Source of the DNA: Apilactobacillus kunkeei
Lineage (GTDB): Bacteria; Bacillota; Bacilli; Lactobacillales; Lactobacillaceae
Assembly: GCF_005930975.1 (NCBI RefSeq)
Contig: NZ_VBSE01000043.1
Coordinates: 1 to 64,000 of the forward strand
DNA length: 64,000 nt
Direction: 5' to 3'
Shown here: positions 55,969-64,000 of the stretch, in pieces
Position numbering within the stretch: the first letter of the stretch is position 1
Layout: the number at the start of each line of letters is the position of its first letter
The notes under the pieces: model-generated
What the model was told of the DNA's origin: nothing
The model's database searches: none
The model's input: only the letters and a program-made list of their open reading frames with translations
Program-made: the position numbers and the translations under genes

Positions 55969-57861
55969 TTACTTCATTATCAAATCACCATTTCGATAAA
56001 TTCGATATTGTGGTTTTTGATTTTTCTTTAAACTATATGGGATGCTAATGGTTGTATCTTTATTTATAAAGATGGTTCGATAGAATTTTTCATTACCACC
56101 ATCCTTATTAGAATAGATTGTAATCTTATTTAGACCACTGTTATCAACCTTTTTATAAGGTAATTTTACAGATACGTTAACGCTTCTTCTTAAATCCCGG
56201 TTATTAGAATTTCCTTTTGATACCCAAAGTTCCACCTCATCACCGTAACTTAACAATAAACCGGTTGATGGACTTTGTTGGTATACTTTTCCAGCAGGTT
56301 GACTCTTAGAACTTTCGTAAAAAGTTTTAACGTTTAAATGGTTTTTCTTAGCATAGTTTCTTGCCTGTTCTTCGGTCTTACCAATTAAATTAACCATCTT
56401 AAAATTTCTACTGTTAACTGCTACTACCAAGTTAATTGTTGTGTTATGTGGTTCCACCAAGGTTCCAGGACGAATGCTTTGGCTAAGGATAGTATTCGAC
56501 TTAAATGAAGTGTCGTAACTGTATGACTTCTTAACCGTGAATCCCATAGTTGTCAACGAATGCTCAGCAGAATCGACTGAATCACCTAGGTAGTTATCAA
56601 TCTTCACCTTTTTATAACCACCTGAAACTTTCAAAACGATTCCAGAATGGTTGATCATTTTAGTTCCCTTAGATGGATTAGTACCAATTACCTTATTAAC
56701 TGCAACATTAGTGTTATAAGTATACTTAACCCTGCTGACAATTAAATGGGACTTCTTCAAAACCTTCTTAGCTTTACTTATCGACATGTTTGAAACGTTT
56801 GGAACACTTACTCGTGTGAAGAAAGTAAAGTTAAAGAATAAAAATATTGCAGAAATAAAAGCAAATAGTATCACAATTAATGTAAGTAATTTAAAAATAC
56901 GGTATTTATCTTTATATTCATTTTCTTCAACATGATGATCATGATATTTTTTTAAATCTTTTAGGTCCAAAACCTTTGTCTCACCATCATCGATTTCAGT
57001 TTTAGGAATCATGAAGTGTAGTTTGGCTTCATCCATTCTTTCTTCGTTCATTGAAGTGAGAATATCTTCCTTCATATCTAAAACAGAACTGTAACGATCA
57101 GATAGTTTTTTAGCGGTTGCCTTAATCACTACATTTTCTAGTGCTTGCGTTACTAGACTATTTTGTTCAATTATCGAGGGCAAGTTTTCCTTGGTATGTT
57201 TCATCGCAATGTTTACTGGTGAATCACCATCAAAAGGAACCTTACCAGTAAGCAATTCGTATAGGATAATTCCCAATGAATAGACGTCTGATTGGGTGGT
57301 AACCTTTTTACCCAATGCTTGTTCTGGCGAAATATAGTGTATTGAACCAACAACCGCATTGGTTTGGGTTAATGCATTTTGGCTTTCAATTAAGGCAATT
57401 CCAAAGTCTGTGACTTTAACAACACCCTTTTTATCGATTAACACATTCTGTGGCTTTAAATCACGGTGAATAATTCCATGACTATGAGCTTCATAAACCG
57501 CATCAATTAATTGTGTCATGATTGCTATAACTTTATCAATACTGATTGGATAGTGCTTTTGAATATAATTCTTTAAGTCCTGTCCATCAACGTATTCAGT
57601 TACCAGATATTGTAAATCGCCTGATTGATTCAAGTCATATACCTGAGCAATATGCTTACTGTTTAGTTTATTAATCGCTAGTTTTTCATATTTAAAATGA
57701 CGTTTAGCTTTTTGACTACCTTGAAAATCAATTCGAATAATTTTAATTGTGACAAGACGATTTGCCTTCATATCATATGAAAGATAAACATTAACCATCC
57801 CACCTTCACCAATCTTATCAATGATTTTGTAGCGGTCATTTAAAACGTATCCTTTTTCCAT
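55969..57861 (-). CDS. prkC: PASTA-domain Ser/Thr protein kinase (PrkC/Stk)
   Basis: The 630-residue membrane kinase senses cell-wall fragments and phosphorylates division and wall proteins. The kinase domain (about 10-270) has IGEGGMVNVY, Lys40, HRDLKPQN (132-139) and DFG (153-155). One membrane helix (about 321-349) is followed by three PASTA domains (about 351-416, 417-483, 484-555) and a further C-terminal beta domain. The stp gene is 12 bases upstream. GpsB and PBP1A, possible partners, are in the window. Confidence 0.95.
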   Translation of the reverse strand: MEKGYVLNDRYKIIDKIGEGGMVNVYLSYDMKANRLVTIKIIRIDFQGSQKAKRHFKYEKLAINKLNSKHIAQVYDLNQSGDLQYLVTEYVDGQDLKNYIQKHYPISIDKVIAIMTQLIDAVYEAHSHGIIHRDLKPQNVLIDKKGVVKVTDFGIALIESQNALTQTNAVVGSIHYISPEQALGKKVTTQSDVYSLGIILYELLTGKVPFDGDSPVNIAMKHTKENLPSIIEQNSLVTQALENVVIKATAKKLSDRYSSVLDMKEDILTSMNEERMDEAKLHFMIPKTEIDDGETKVLDLKDLKKYHDHHVEENEYKDKYRIFKLLTLIVILFAFISAIFLFFNFTFFTRVSVPNVSNMSISKAKKVLKKSHLIVSRVKYTYNTNVAVNKVIGTNPSKGTKMINHSGIVLKVSGGYKKVKIDNYLGDSVDSAEHSLTTMGFTVKKSYSYDTSFKSNTILSQSIRPGTLVEPHNTTINLVVAVNSRNFKMVNLIGKTEEQARNYAKKNHLNVKTFYESSKSQPAGKVYQQSPSTGLLLSYGDEVELWVSKGNSNNRDLRRSVNVSVKLPYKKVDNSGLNKITIYSNKDGGNEKFYRTIFINKDTTISIPYSLKKNQKPQYRIYRNGDLIMK

Positions 57862-57873
57862 AAATGATCACTC

Positions 57874-58605
57874 CTAACCTAAATCATCGATTAAAATAGC
57901 AGAAATATTATCTTTTCCACCATTATCATTGGCAGTATCGATTAAACGATTAATCTTTTCATGTCCACTTAGTCGCATATTTAAAATTTTTGATATTGTC
58001 TCATCACTAACCATTTTAGTTAAGCCATCACTACATAATAGTAATTGATCACCTGGTCTAAACTGAATGTTAGAGATATCGACATCTGCATCTGAAGAAA
58101 CACCTAATCCCTTTACAATTACATTTTGTAAATTAGAATCGACACTTTCTCCATCTTTAACTTCGCCTTTTTCAATTAAAAAATTAATGTATGAATGATC
58201 GACGGTAAGTTGCTTAAGTTGACTACTTCTTAATAGATAACAACGACTATCACCCAGATGCGTTAGTAGATATTGATTTCCAAAGAACAATGCGACAACA
58301 ACCGTGGTTGCCATTTTACTTAAACTTTCATCTTTAATTCCCATTTCAACAATCTTATTATTTACATCACTAATCGTTTGAGATAGCCATGTTTTGGTAT
58401 CGATAATTGAACTAATATGATGATTTTGAAAAGCTTGTCCAATAAAATCAACCGCTGTTGAAGCAGCAATTTCACCACCATTGCTTCCCCCGACTCCATC
58501 GGCCAGGATTGCAATTAGAGCACCTTGTCGATTTTTAAAATAGCCAACATAATCTTCATTACTAATTCTTTGTTTACCAATAACAGAATTAGCAGCAACT
58601 TCCAT
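57874..58605 (-). CDS. stp: PP2C-type Ser/Thr phosphatase (Stp/PrpC)
   Basis: The 243-residue phosphatase reverses PrkC. The metal-binding residues are in ADGVGGSNGGE (about 36-46), HLGDSRCYL, CSDGLTKMV and GGKDNISAIL. It begins two bases after the rsmB stop, with GGTGGTGA as ribosome site, and is followed by prkC. Confidence 0.95.
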   Translation of the reverse strand: MEVAANSVIGKQRISNEDYVGYFKNRQGALIAILADGVGGSNGGEIAASTAVDFIGQAFQNHHISSIIDTKTWLSQTISDVNNKIVEMGIKDESLSKMATTVVVALFFGNQYLLTHLGDSRCYLLRSSQLKQLTVDHSYINFLIEKGEVKDGESVDSNLQNVIVKGLGVSSDADVDISNIQFRPGDQLLLCSDGLTKMVSDETISKILNMRLSGHEKINRLIDTANDNGGKDNISAILIDDLG

Positions 58606-58607
58606 TT

Positions 58608-59945
58608 CTATTCACCACCATTTTTTATTAAATTACATACGAAGAATCCATCTGAATCATAATCATCTGGATAAATTCGAATGTAACCATCATTTAACGG
58701 AATACCCATTTTGGAAACTGGATCAACACGTTTAAAATCAGGATTTCGTTTTAAGAATTCAGCAATCACATCTGAATTTTCTTGATTCAAAATGGTACAA
58801 GTACTGTAAACTAGCTTACCACCTTTTTTAAGCTTTTTGGCAGCAGAAGTTAAGATGTCCAATTGGATGGATGCTAATTTTTTAACATCTTCCATCCTCT
58901 TTTCGTATCTAATTTCTGGTTTTCTTCTAATCAAACCAATCCCTGAACATGGTGCATCAATTAAAATTTGATTGAATGTTTCGTCATCATATAAATTATC
59001 AAGTTTTCTAGCATCACAAGCTTGAGTGGATAAAACATCACTAACTCCTAATCGTTTGGCATTCTTTTGAACTTGTTTCAAACGATTATTGTGTAAGTCC
59101 AATGCTTCAACATGCCCACCTGCTTCTTTTGATAGATGTTCGGCAATTTGAGTGGTCTTTCCACCAGGTGCTGAGCAAGTATCCAATATAACGTCAGATT
59201 CCTTAATGTCCATGGATTCGACTGGTAACATAGCACTTTCATCTTGAATCGTCATTTGACCGTTCTTAAAAGTGTCACTGTAACTCGCAGATTTCTTAGT
59301 TAAGATTAATCCTGATTCAACCAGTTTACTGTTTTCAACACCATAACCTTCAGCTTTTAATTTATCTGACAGAGATTGCTTACTAATTAGCTTAGAATTA
59401 AAACGTACTGATTGCTTTGAAGGTTGATTAATACTCTTTAGGATGGAAATTGTCTTTTTTTCACCCACTTGTTTTTCCAACTCTTTAATCATCCATTCAG
59501 AAATACTGTATTCAATTGAGAGTTTCTTAATTGGATCATCAATATCAGAAAAGTCCGGTAATCCCTTCCTTTCGATTTGATGAAGCACTCCGGTAACTAA
59601 TCTTCTAATTCCATCATGACCCATTTTCTTAGCTATCTTGATGGTTTCATTAAAGACAGCTCTAGTGGGAATCTTGTCCAAGTATTCCATTTGATAAATC
59701 GCAGAATATAATAATTCCTTAACCCAATCATCCACTTTATTTGAATTCTTTAGGAAGTGATTTAATTGGTATTCTAATGTTAAACGATGTTGAATAACAC
59801 CGTAAACAATATTGGTAAGCAATGCGATATCACGACTGCTTAAGTCGCTATTTTCAATAACTTGATTTAGTTGTAGGTTGGAATAAGCTCCGTTTGAAAT
59901 TTTACTAAGCGTCTTTACAGCCAGTAATCTAGGGTTACTTGACAT
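58608..59945 (-). CDS. rsmB: 16S rRNA (cytosine967-C5)-methyltransferase RsmB
   Basis: The 445-residue protein fuses an N-terminal NusB-like RNA-binding domain (about 1-135) to a SAM methyltransferase with CSAPGGKTTQIAEHL, DAPCSGIGLIRRKPE and STCTILNQEN; both family cysteines are present. The start overlaps the end of fmt by 11 bases. Confidence 0.95.
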   Translation of the reverse strand: MSSNPRLLAVKTLSKISNGAYSNLQLNQVIENSDLSSRDIALLTNIVYGVIQHRLTLEYQLNHFLKNSNKVDDWVKELLYSAIYQMEYLDKIPTRAVFNETIKIAKKMGHDGIRRLVTGVLHQIERKGLPDFSDIDDPIKKLSIEYSISEWMIKELEKQVGEKKTISILKSINQPSKQSVRFNSKLISKQSLSDKLKAEGYGVENSKLVESGLILTKKSASYSDTFKNGQMTIQDESAMLPVESMDIKESDVILDTCSAPGGKTTQIAEHLSKEAGGHVEALDLHNNRLKQVQKNAKRLGVSDVLSTQACDARKLDNLYDDETFNQILIDAPCSGIGLIRRKPEIRYEKRMEDVKKLASIQLDILTSAAKKLKKGGKLVYSTCTILNQENSDVIAEFLKRNPDFKRVDPVSKMGIPLNDGYIRIYPDDYDSDGFFVCNLIKNGGE

Positions 59946-60891
59946 CTTCTATCACCATATCTCCTTGTTGAATTGATTGACCAGCACCATTTAAGAAAGC
60001 GTTGATTGGTTGTTTTGGTTTACCAGACGGTTGGATTTCCAAAAGTTTTAAGACTGTCCCATCTCCACAAGCAATTTTTAAACATTTCTTTGTTTTTTCA
60101 ACCACTTGACCAGGTTTTAAGTCAGTAGTTTCCTCTAAAGGTTCAGCACTCCAGAACTTAGTGCGTTTTCCTAACATCATAGCAAATGCATTAGGTGATG
60201 GACGTAGCGCTCTGATTTTTCGATCAACTAGAAATGCTGTCTTGGTGAAGTCTAATTCTTCTTGTTCTCTAGTAATGTTTGGTGAAAATATAACCTTGTC
60301 TTCATCTTGTGGAGTCGGATTAACATCCCCGGATGCCACCTTTGGTAATGTTTCAAGAAGTAAATCTCGACCAATAATGCTTAATTTATCAAATAGTGAT
60401 TGAGTATCATCATCTGGTTGGATATCCAATGACTGCTGAGATAATACATCCCCAGCATCCATTTTCTTAACCATGTACATGATTGAGATTCCGGTTTGTT
60501 TGTCACCATTAATCAGTGAATATTGAACTGGTGCACCACCACGGTATTTTGGTAGCAATGAACCATGAACGTTAACTGCGGCAATCTTGGCAGCATTCAA
60601 TAGCTTTTCTGGTAAGAATTGTCCAAAAGCAGCTGTAATAATGAAATCAGGATTAATTTCTAAAATCTTTGCCATTTCATCACTACCAATAATTTTTTCT
60701 GGTTGTAGCACTGGAATTGATAATTCTAACGCTGCTTCCTTTACAGGTGATGGTTTTAATACTCTTTTTCTTCCAAAAGGTCGATCTGGTTGAGTAACAA
60801 CCGCTTGTACATCATAGTCGTTACTTTCCACTAATCCTTTTAATACAGGAACTGCAAATGATGGAGTTCCCATAAATACAACTTTTTTCAT
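59935..60891 (-). CDS. fmt: Methionyl-tRNA formyltransferase
   Basis: The 318-residue enzyme formylates initiator Met-tRNA using 10-formyl-THF, made here by Fhs. GTPSFAVPVLKGL opens the Rossmann domain; HGSLLPKYRGGAPVQ holds the catalytic His and Arg, and KKMDAGDVL the following loop. The C-terminal OB domain binds tRNA. It lies between priA and rsmB. Confidence 0.96.
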   Translation of the reverse strand: MKKVVFMGTPSFAVPVLKGLVESNDYDVQAVVTQPDRPFGRKRVLKPSPVKEAALELSIPVLQPEKIIGSDEMAKILEINPDFIITAAFGQFLPEKLLNAAKIAAVNVHGSLLPKYRGGAPVQYSLINGDKQTGISIMYMVKKMDAGDVLSQQSLDIQPDDDTQSLFDKLSIIGRDLLLETLPKVASGDVNPTPQDEDKVIFSPNITREQEELDFTKTAFLVDRKIRALRPSPNAFAMMLGKRTKFWSAEPLEETTDLKPGQVVEKTKKCLKIACGDGTVLKLLEIQPSGKPKQPINAFLNGAGQSIQQGDMVIEDVK

Positions 60892-60904
60892 TTTATCTAC
60901 ATCC

Positions 60905-63319
60905 TTACATAAAGTTCAAAGGATCAGGGTCTATGTTAACGTATAGTCCCTTTTGAGCATCCTTTTGATAATGATTCAATATATATTCCAAACATGGTTT
61001 CATATTTGGTTCGTTTTTATACTTAATAATAATTTGGTAGTAGTACTTATTCTTTAATTTTAAGATTGAACTAGGTGATGGTCCTAACATAATTGCTTGG
61101 TCACTTAGCTTTGCCTTTAAAATCTTAGCAATTTCGTACATTTTAGCAGCTGCCTTAGCCTCATTGACATCAGAAGCTGATATTTTAACAGTGAAATAAT
61201 AAGGTGGATAGTTAGTCTGATGTCTAACATTCATTTCCTTACGATAGAACAATTCGTAATCCTGTTTCTGTGCTAGCCTAATGGCATAGTGATCCGGATT
61301 AAAGGTTTGAATATAAACCAATCCTTTTTTCTCTGCACGACCAGCACGTCCACTAACTTGAGTTAATAGGTTAAAAGTTCTTTCACTAGAACGAAAATCA
61401 GGTAAATCAAGTGATGTATCAGCATTCAAAACACCGACAAGTGTAACGTTAGGAAAGTCAAGACCTTTCGCAATCATTTGAGTACCAAGTAAGATATCTG
61501 CTTCACCATTACCAAACCTTTGTAAAATTCGTTCGTGTGAACCTTTTCTTCTAGTGGTATCAACGTCCATTCTTAAGATGCGAGCATTTGGAACCAATGA
61601 TTGAAGTTTTTCTTGAACTTTTTGAGTTCCAGTACCGTAATATCTTATTTTTTTACTGCCACAGTTTTTACACTTATTAGGGATTGGTTCCTCATGGCCA
61701 CAATAATGACACTTCATCGTTCTTGAATCCATATGCAAAGTAAGTGAGATATCACAGTTTGGACAATGTAATACAAACCCACAACTACGACACATGACAA
61801 ATGATGAATAGCCTCTACGGTTTAACATCAACACAATCTGTTCGTGTTTTTGTAAACGATTGTTAATCGCCGATAGTAATTCAGATGAAAAATCTTCCTG
61901 ACCACTGTTCTTTACCTCTTCCTTCATATCAATAACCCTAACCTCAGGTAAGGATTGGTTATTGATTCTATGTGGAAGTTTGATTAGTTGATAAACACCC
62001 TTGGTAGCTCTTGCTCTTGATTCCAATGAAGGAGTAGCACTACCTAAAACTAACGGACAGTTGTGAAACCTTGCTCGCCACTTAGCGACGTCTCTCGTAT
62101 GGTATCGAGGTGAATCATCCTGCTTATAACTAGCTTCGTGTTCTTCATCCATAATGATAATACCGATATTATCTAATGGAGCAAAAATGGCAGAACGTGC
62201 TCCAACGACCACGTCAGCTTCACCATTATTAACTCTGCGCCATTCATCATACTTTTCACCATTTGATAATCCACTATGTAACATTGCTACTCTATTCCCA
62301 AATCGACCCTTAACTCTTTTTACCATTTGAGGAGTTAACGATATTTCAGGTACTAGCATTAATGCAGTCTTACCTAATTCAAGTGCTTTTTGGATTGATT
62401 GAAGGTATACTTCAGTTTTTCCAGAACCAGTTACACCTTCTAGTAAGAAAACATTATCCTGTTCGAGCTTAGTTGCAGCACTTATTCTATCGACGGCAAT
62501 TTGTTGATCATAATTTAACTTTAATGGTTTGTTTGTTCCAACTTTGCCTTGATATGGATTACGGTATTCCTCTTGCAAGAACCTGGTAAACCATCCCTTA
62601 TCAACTGCACTTTTAATTGCAGATTCAGGGATATTAAACTCATGAACTAACTTACGTTGAGCAATCTCTTTGTCATTATTATCGACAATAAATTCAAGAA
62701 TCTTAATTAGGTTCTTTGAATTCTTACGAATATTATTTAATTCTTCATTTGCTTGCTCGGTTGTTAAGTTTGGTTTAATAGCATATATCTTTTTAGCTTT
62801 GGCCCCATCTGAAACCTTGTATTGAACAGAAAGTTTATCAGCTTTACGATATTGAATAATCTTCTTTAAATCACTGGCTGAGTATTCATCCACGTCAAAA
62901 TCAACAACATTATTATCACCAAAAATGGTTAAAATATCGTCGTCGACTTCATTTGAATCATTTAATACTAATTGTTTTTGATACTTCGCTCTCATCACAC
63001 TTGGAAGCATCGTTAAGATACAACTAATTTGAAAGGAATATGTCTTTTCTGCCATCCATCTGGACATATCTAGTAATTCAGCATTCAAAACCGGGTCCAA
63101 ATCCAATAGTCCGGAAATTTCCTTTAATTTGCCATCGAATGATCCGTTTTTATCAATATCCCAAACAATTCCCTGAATTTTACGTCCACCATTTCCAAAC
63201 GGAACGACTACACGCATCCCTTTTTGTAGTTTATCGTTTAACTCATCTGGTACTAAGTAAGTATATGGTTCGTTAGTTTGCATTGTTGGCACATCAACAA
63301 TTACTTTTGCTAAATTCAA
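60905..63319 (-). CDS. priA: Primosomal protein N' (PriA helicase)
   Basis: The 804-residue helicase restarts collapsed forks. It has the N-terminal 3'-DNA-binding and winged-helix domains (about 1-230), Walker A EGVTGSGKTEVYL (about 294), DEEH, eight Cys in two zinc clusters starting at CRSCGFVLHCPNC, and QVSGRAGR. The start is TTG 63319, five bases after GGGGGAG. Confidence 0.96.
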   Translation of the reverse strand: MNLAKVIVDVPTMQTNEPYTYLVPDELNDKLQKGMRVVVPFGNGGRKIQGIVWDIDKNGSFDGKLKEISGLLDLDPVLNAELLDMSRWMAEKTYSFQISCILTMLPSVMRAKYQKQLVLNDSNEVDDDILTIFGDNNVVDFDVDEYSASDLKKIIQYRKADKLSVQYKVSDGAKAKKIYAIKPNLTTEQANEELNNIRKNSKNLIKILEFIVDNNDKEIAQRKLVHEFNIPESAIKSAVDKGWFTRFLQEEYRNPYQGKVGTNKPLKLNYDQQIAVDRISAATKLEQDNVFLLEGVTGSGKTEVYLQSIQKALELGKTALMLVPEISLTPQMVKRVKGRFGNRVAMLHSGLSNGEKYDEWRRVNNGEADVVVGARSAIFAPLDNIGIIIMDEEHEASYKQDDSPRYHTRDVAKWRARFHNCPLVLGSATPSLESRARATKGVYQLIKLPHRINNQSLPEVRVIDMKEEVKNSGQEDFSSELLSAINNRLQKHEQIVLMLNRRGYSSFVMCRSCGFVLHCPNCDISLTLHMDSRTMKCHYCGHEEPIPNKCKNCGSKKIRYYGTGTQKVQEKLQSLVPNARILRMDVDTTRRKGSHERILQRFGNGEADILLGTQMIAKGLDFPNVTLVGVLNADTSLDLPDFRSSERTFNLLTQVSGRAGRAEKKGLVYIQTFNPDHYAIRLAQKQDYELFYRKEMNVRHQTNYPPYYFTVKISASDVNEAKAAAKMYEIAKILKAKLSDQAIMLGPSPSSILKLKNKYYYQIIIKYKNEPNMKPCLEYILNHYQKDAQKGLYVNIDPDPLNFM

Positions 63320-63337
63320 TCTAACTCCCCCTTTAAT

Positions 63338-64000
63338 TTAGTCGATTCTGTCACTAATGATATCAATCAATTCATTAGCAATTTTATCCTTACTTTCTAC
63401 GTCACTTTTCTTAAATACTCCAGTTTCATCAATAAATGAAACTTGGTTATTATCGCTATTAAAACCAATTGTCTTGTTGCTAACATCGTTAGCTAACAAC
63501 AAATCTAACTTTTTCTTGGCTAGTTTTTGCTTGGCGTTATCCAATAGATTTTGTGTTTCTGCAGCAAACCCTACGACAAATTGATCATTCTTTATCTTTG
63601 ATAATTCCTTTAAAATGTCCGGTGTCTTTACCAAATGAATATCTAATTCGTCACCATTTTTCTTGATTTTTTGTTCAGAATATTCGGCTGGCGTGTAATC
63701 AGAAACAGCAGCTGCCATTACTAATACATCAGCATCATTAAAATTATCTTCAATCGCATTCTTCATTTCACTAGCTGAACTAACATTGATAATGTTTACA
63801 TTGCCATTTATATGTTGAGTTTCGGATGATGAAATTAAAGTCACGTCAGCTCCTGCATTCATTGCCGCTCTGGCAATAGAATATCCCATCTTACCTGATG
63901 AATTATTGCTAATGTATCTAACAGGGTCAATTGCTTCTCTAGTTCCACCAGCTGTGACAATCATCTTCTTGCCCGCTAATTGATTATTTTGTTCAACCAT
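63338..64000 (-). CDS. coaBC: Coenzyme A biosynthesis bifunctional protein CoaBC, C-terminal (CoaB) part
   Basis: The 220 visible residues are the phosphopantothenate-cysteine ligase (CoaB) domain: VTAGGTREAIDPVRYISN binds nucleotide, then SSGKMG, AAAVSDY, KIKKN and the FAAET block. In lactobacilli this is fused behind the CoaC decarboxylase. The frame runs to the window edge; the ATG at 64000 is likely an internal Met, so the gene is called partial at its 5' end. Confidence 0.9.
   Translation of the reverse strand: MVEQNNQLAGKKMIVTAGGTREAIDPVRYISNNSSGKMGYSIARAAMNAGADVTLISSSETQHINGNVNIINVSSASEMKNAIEDNFNDADVLVMAAAVSDYTPAEYSEQKIKKNGDELDIHLVKTPDILKELSKIKNDQFVVGFAAETQNLLDNAKQKLAKKKLDLLLANDVSNKTIGFNSDNNQVSFIDETGVFKKSDVESKDKIANELIDIISDRID

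Overview
The window is AT-rich Gram-positive chromosome, almost fully coding, and reads as core genome of a member of the Lactobacillaceae. The support is gene content and order: a complete phosphorylation/decarboxylation arm of the mevalonate pathway with type 2 IPP isomerase, ypsA-gpsB-rnpB-rlmL, recU-pbp1A, dinG-ypmB-dnaD, fakA-recG-plsX-acpP-rnc-smc-ftsY-ylxM-ffh, rpsP-khpA-rimM-trmD-rplS, and coaBC-priA-fmt-rsmB-stp-prkC-rsgA-rpe-thiN, plus an EbsA-like protein. The low GC and Asn/Lys-rich proteins fit the small-genome heterofermentative lactobacilli (Apilactobacillus/Fructilactobacillus-like), but that is an inference. No phage, insertion sequence, CRISPR array or tRNA was found.

Layout. 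1-3850 (+): a ketopantoate-reductase-like gene, a tetrahydrofolate riboswitch driving folT and a glutathione peroxidase, a GNAT acetyltransferase and a small anchored protein. 3902-11502 (-): one long operon, ebsA-like, fhs, lspA, rluD, pyrR, carA-like, carB-like. 11534-13045: an RNase H-like gene facing a FAD oxidoreductase. 13049-15684 (-): ypsA, gpsB, RNase P RNA, rlmL. 15789-18727 (+): recU, pbp1A. 18786-22763 (-): dinG, ypmB, dnaD. 22923-26969 (+): mvk, mvaD, mvaK2, fni. 27101-29437 (-): two zinc-ribbon membrane proteins. 29586-35116: rsmF-like, a HAD phosphatase, glpK, a tautomerase and a C69 dipeptidase. 35207-53212 (-): the translation/secretion/envelope block, with a MoxR/VWA cassette between ffh and rpsP. 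53440-53625 (+): rpmB behind a structured leader. 53713-64000 (-): the thiN...coaBC block, cut by the window edge.

The most unusual signal is a set of open, full-frame genes whose products keep the fold of a housekeeping enzyme but have lost its active site. The carA-like product lacks the glutaminase Cys and His. The carB-like product lacks the glycine loop and the metal/ATP residues of its first ATP-grasp domain, most of the second ATP-grasp domain, and the allosteric domain. They sit directly behind an apparently intact pyrR, with no other pyr gene in the window. DinG keeps its exonuclease motifs but has lost its Walker A, DEAH-box and arginine motifs. A second unusual signal is two genes, rluD and ypsA, whose conserved N-termini can only be reached from an AUU start codon, each behind a good Shine-Dalgarno sequence.

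Functionally, folT (THF-controlled) and fhs supply and load folate. The mevalonate genes make isoprenoid precursors for the lipid carrier used by PBP1A. PrkC/Stp, GpsB and YpsA are the usual regulators of that envelope machinery. FakA, PlsX and AcpP feed phospholipid synthesis.
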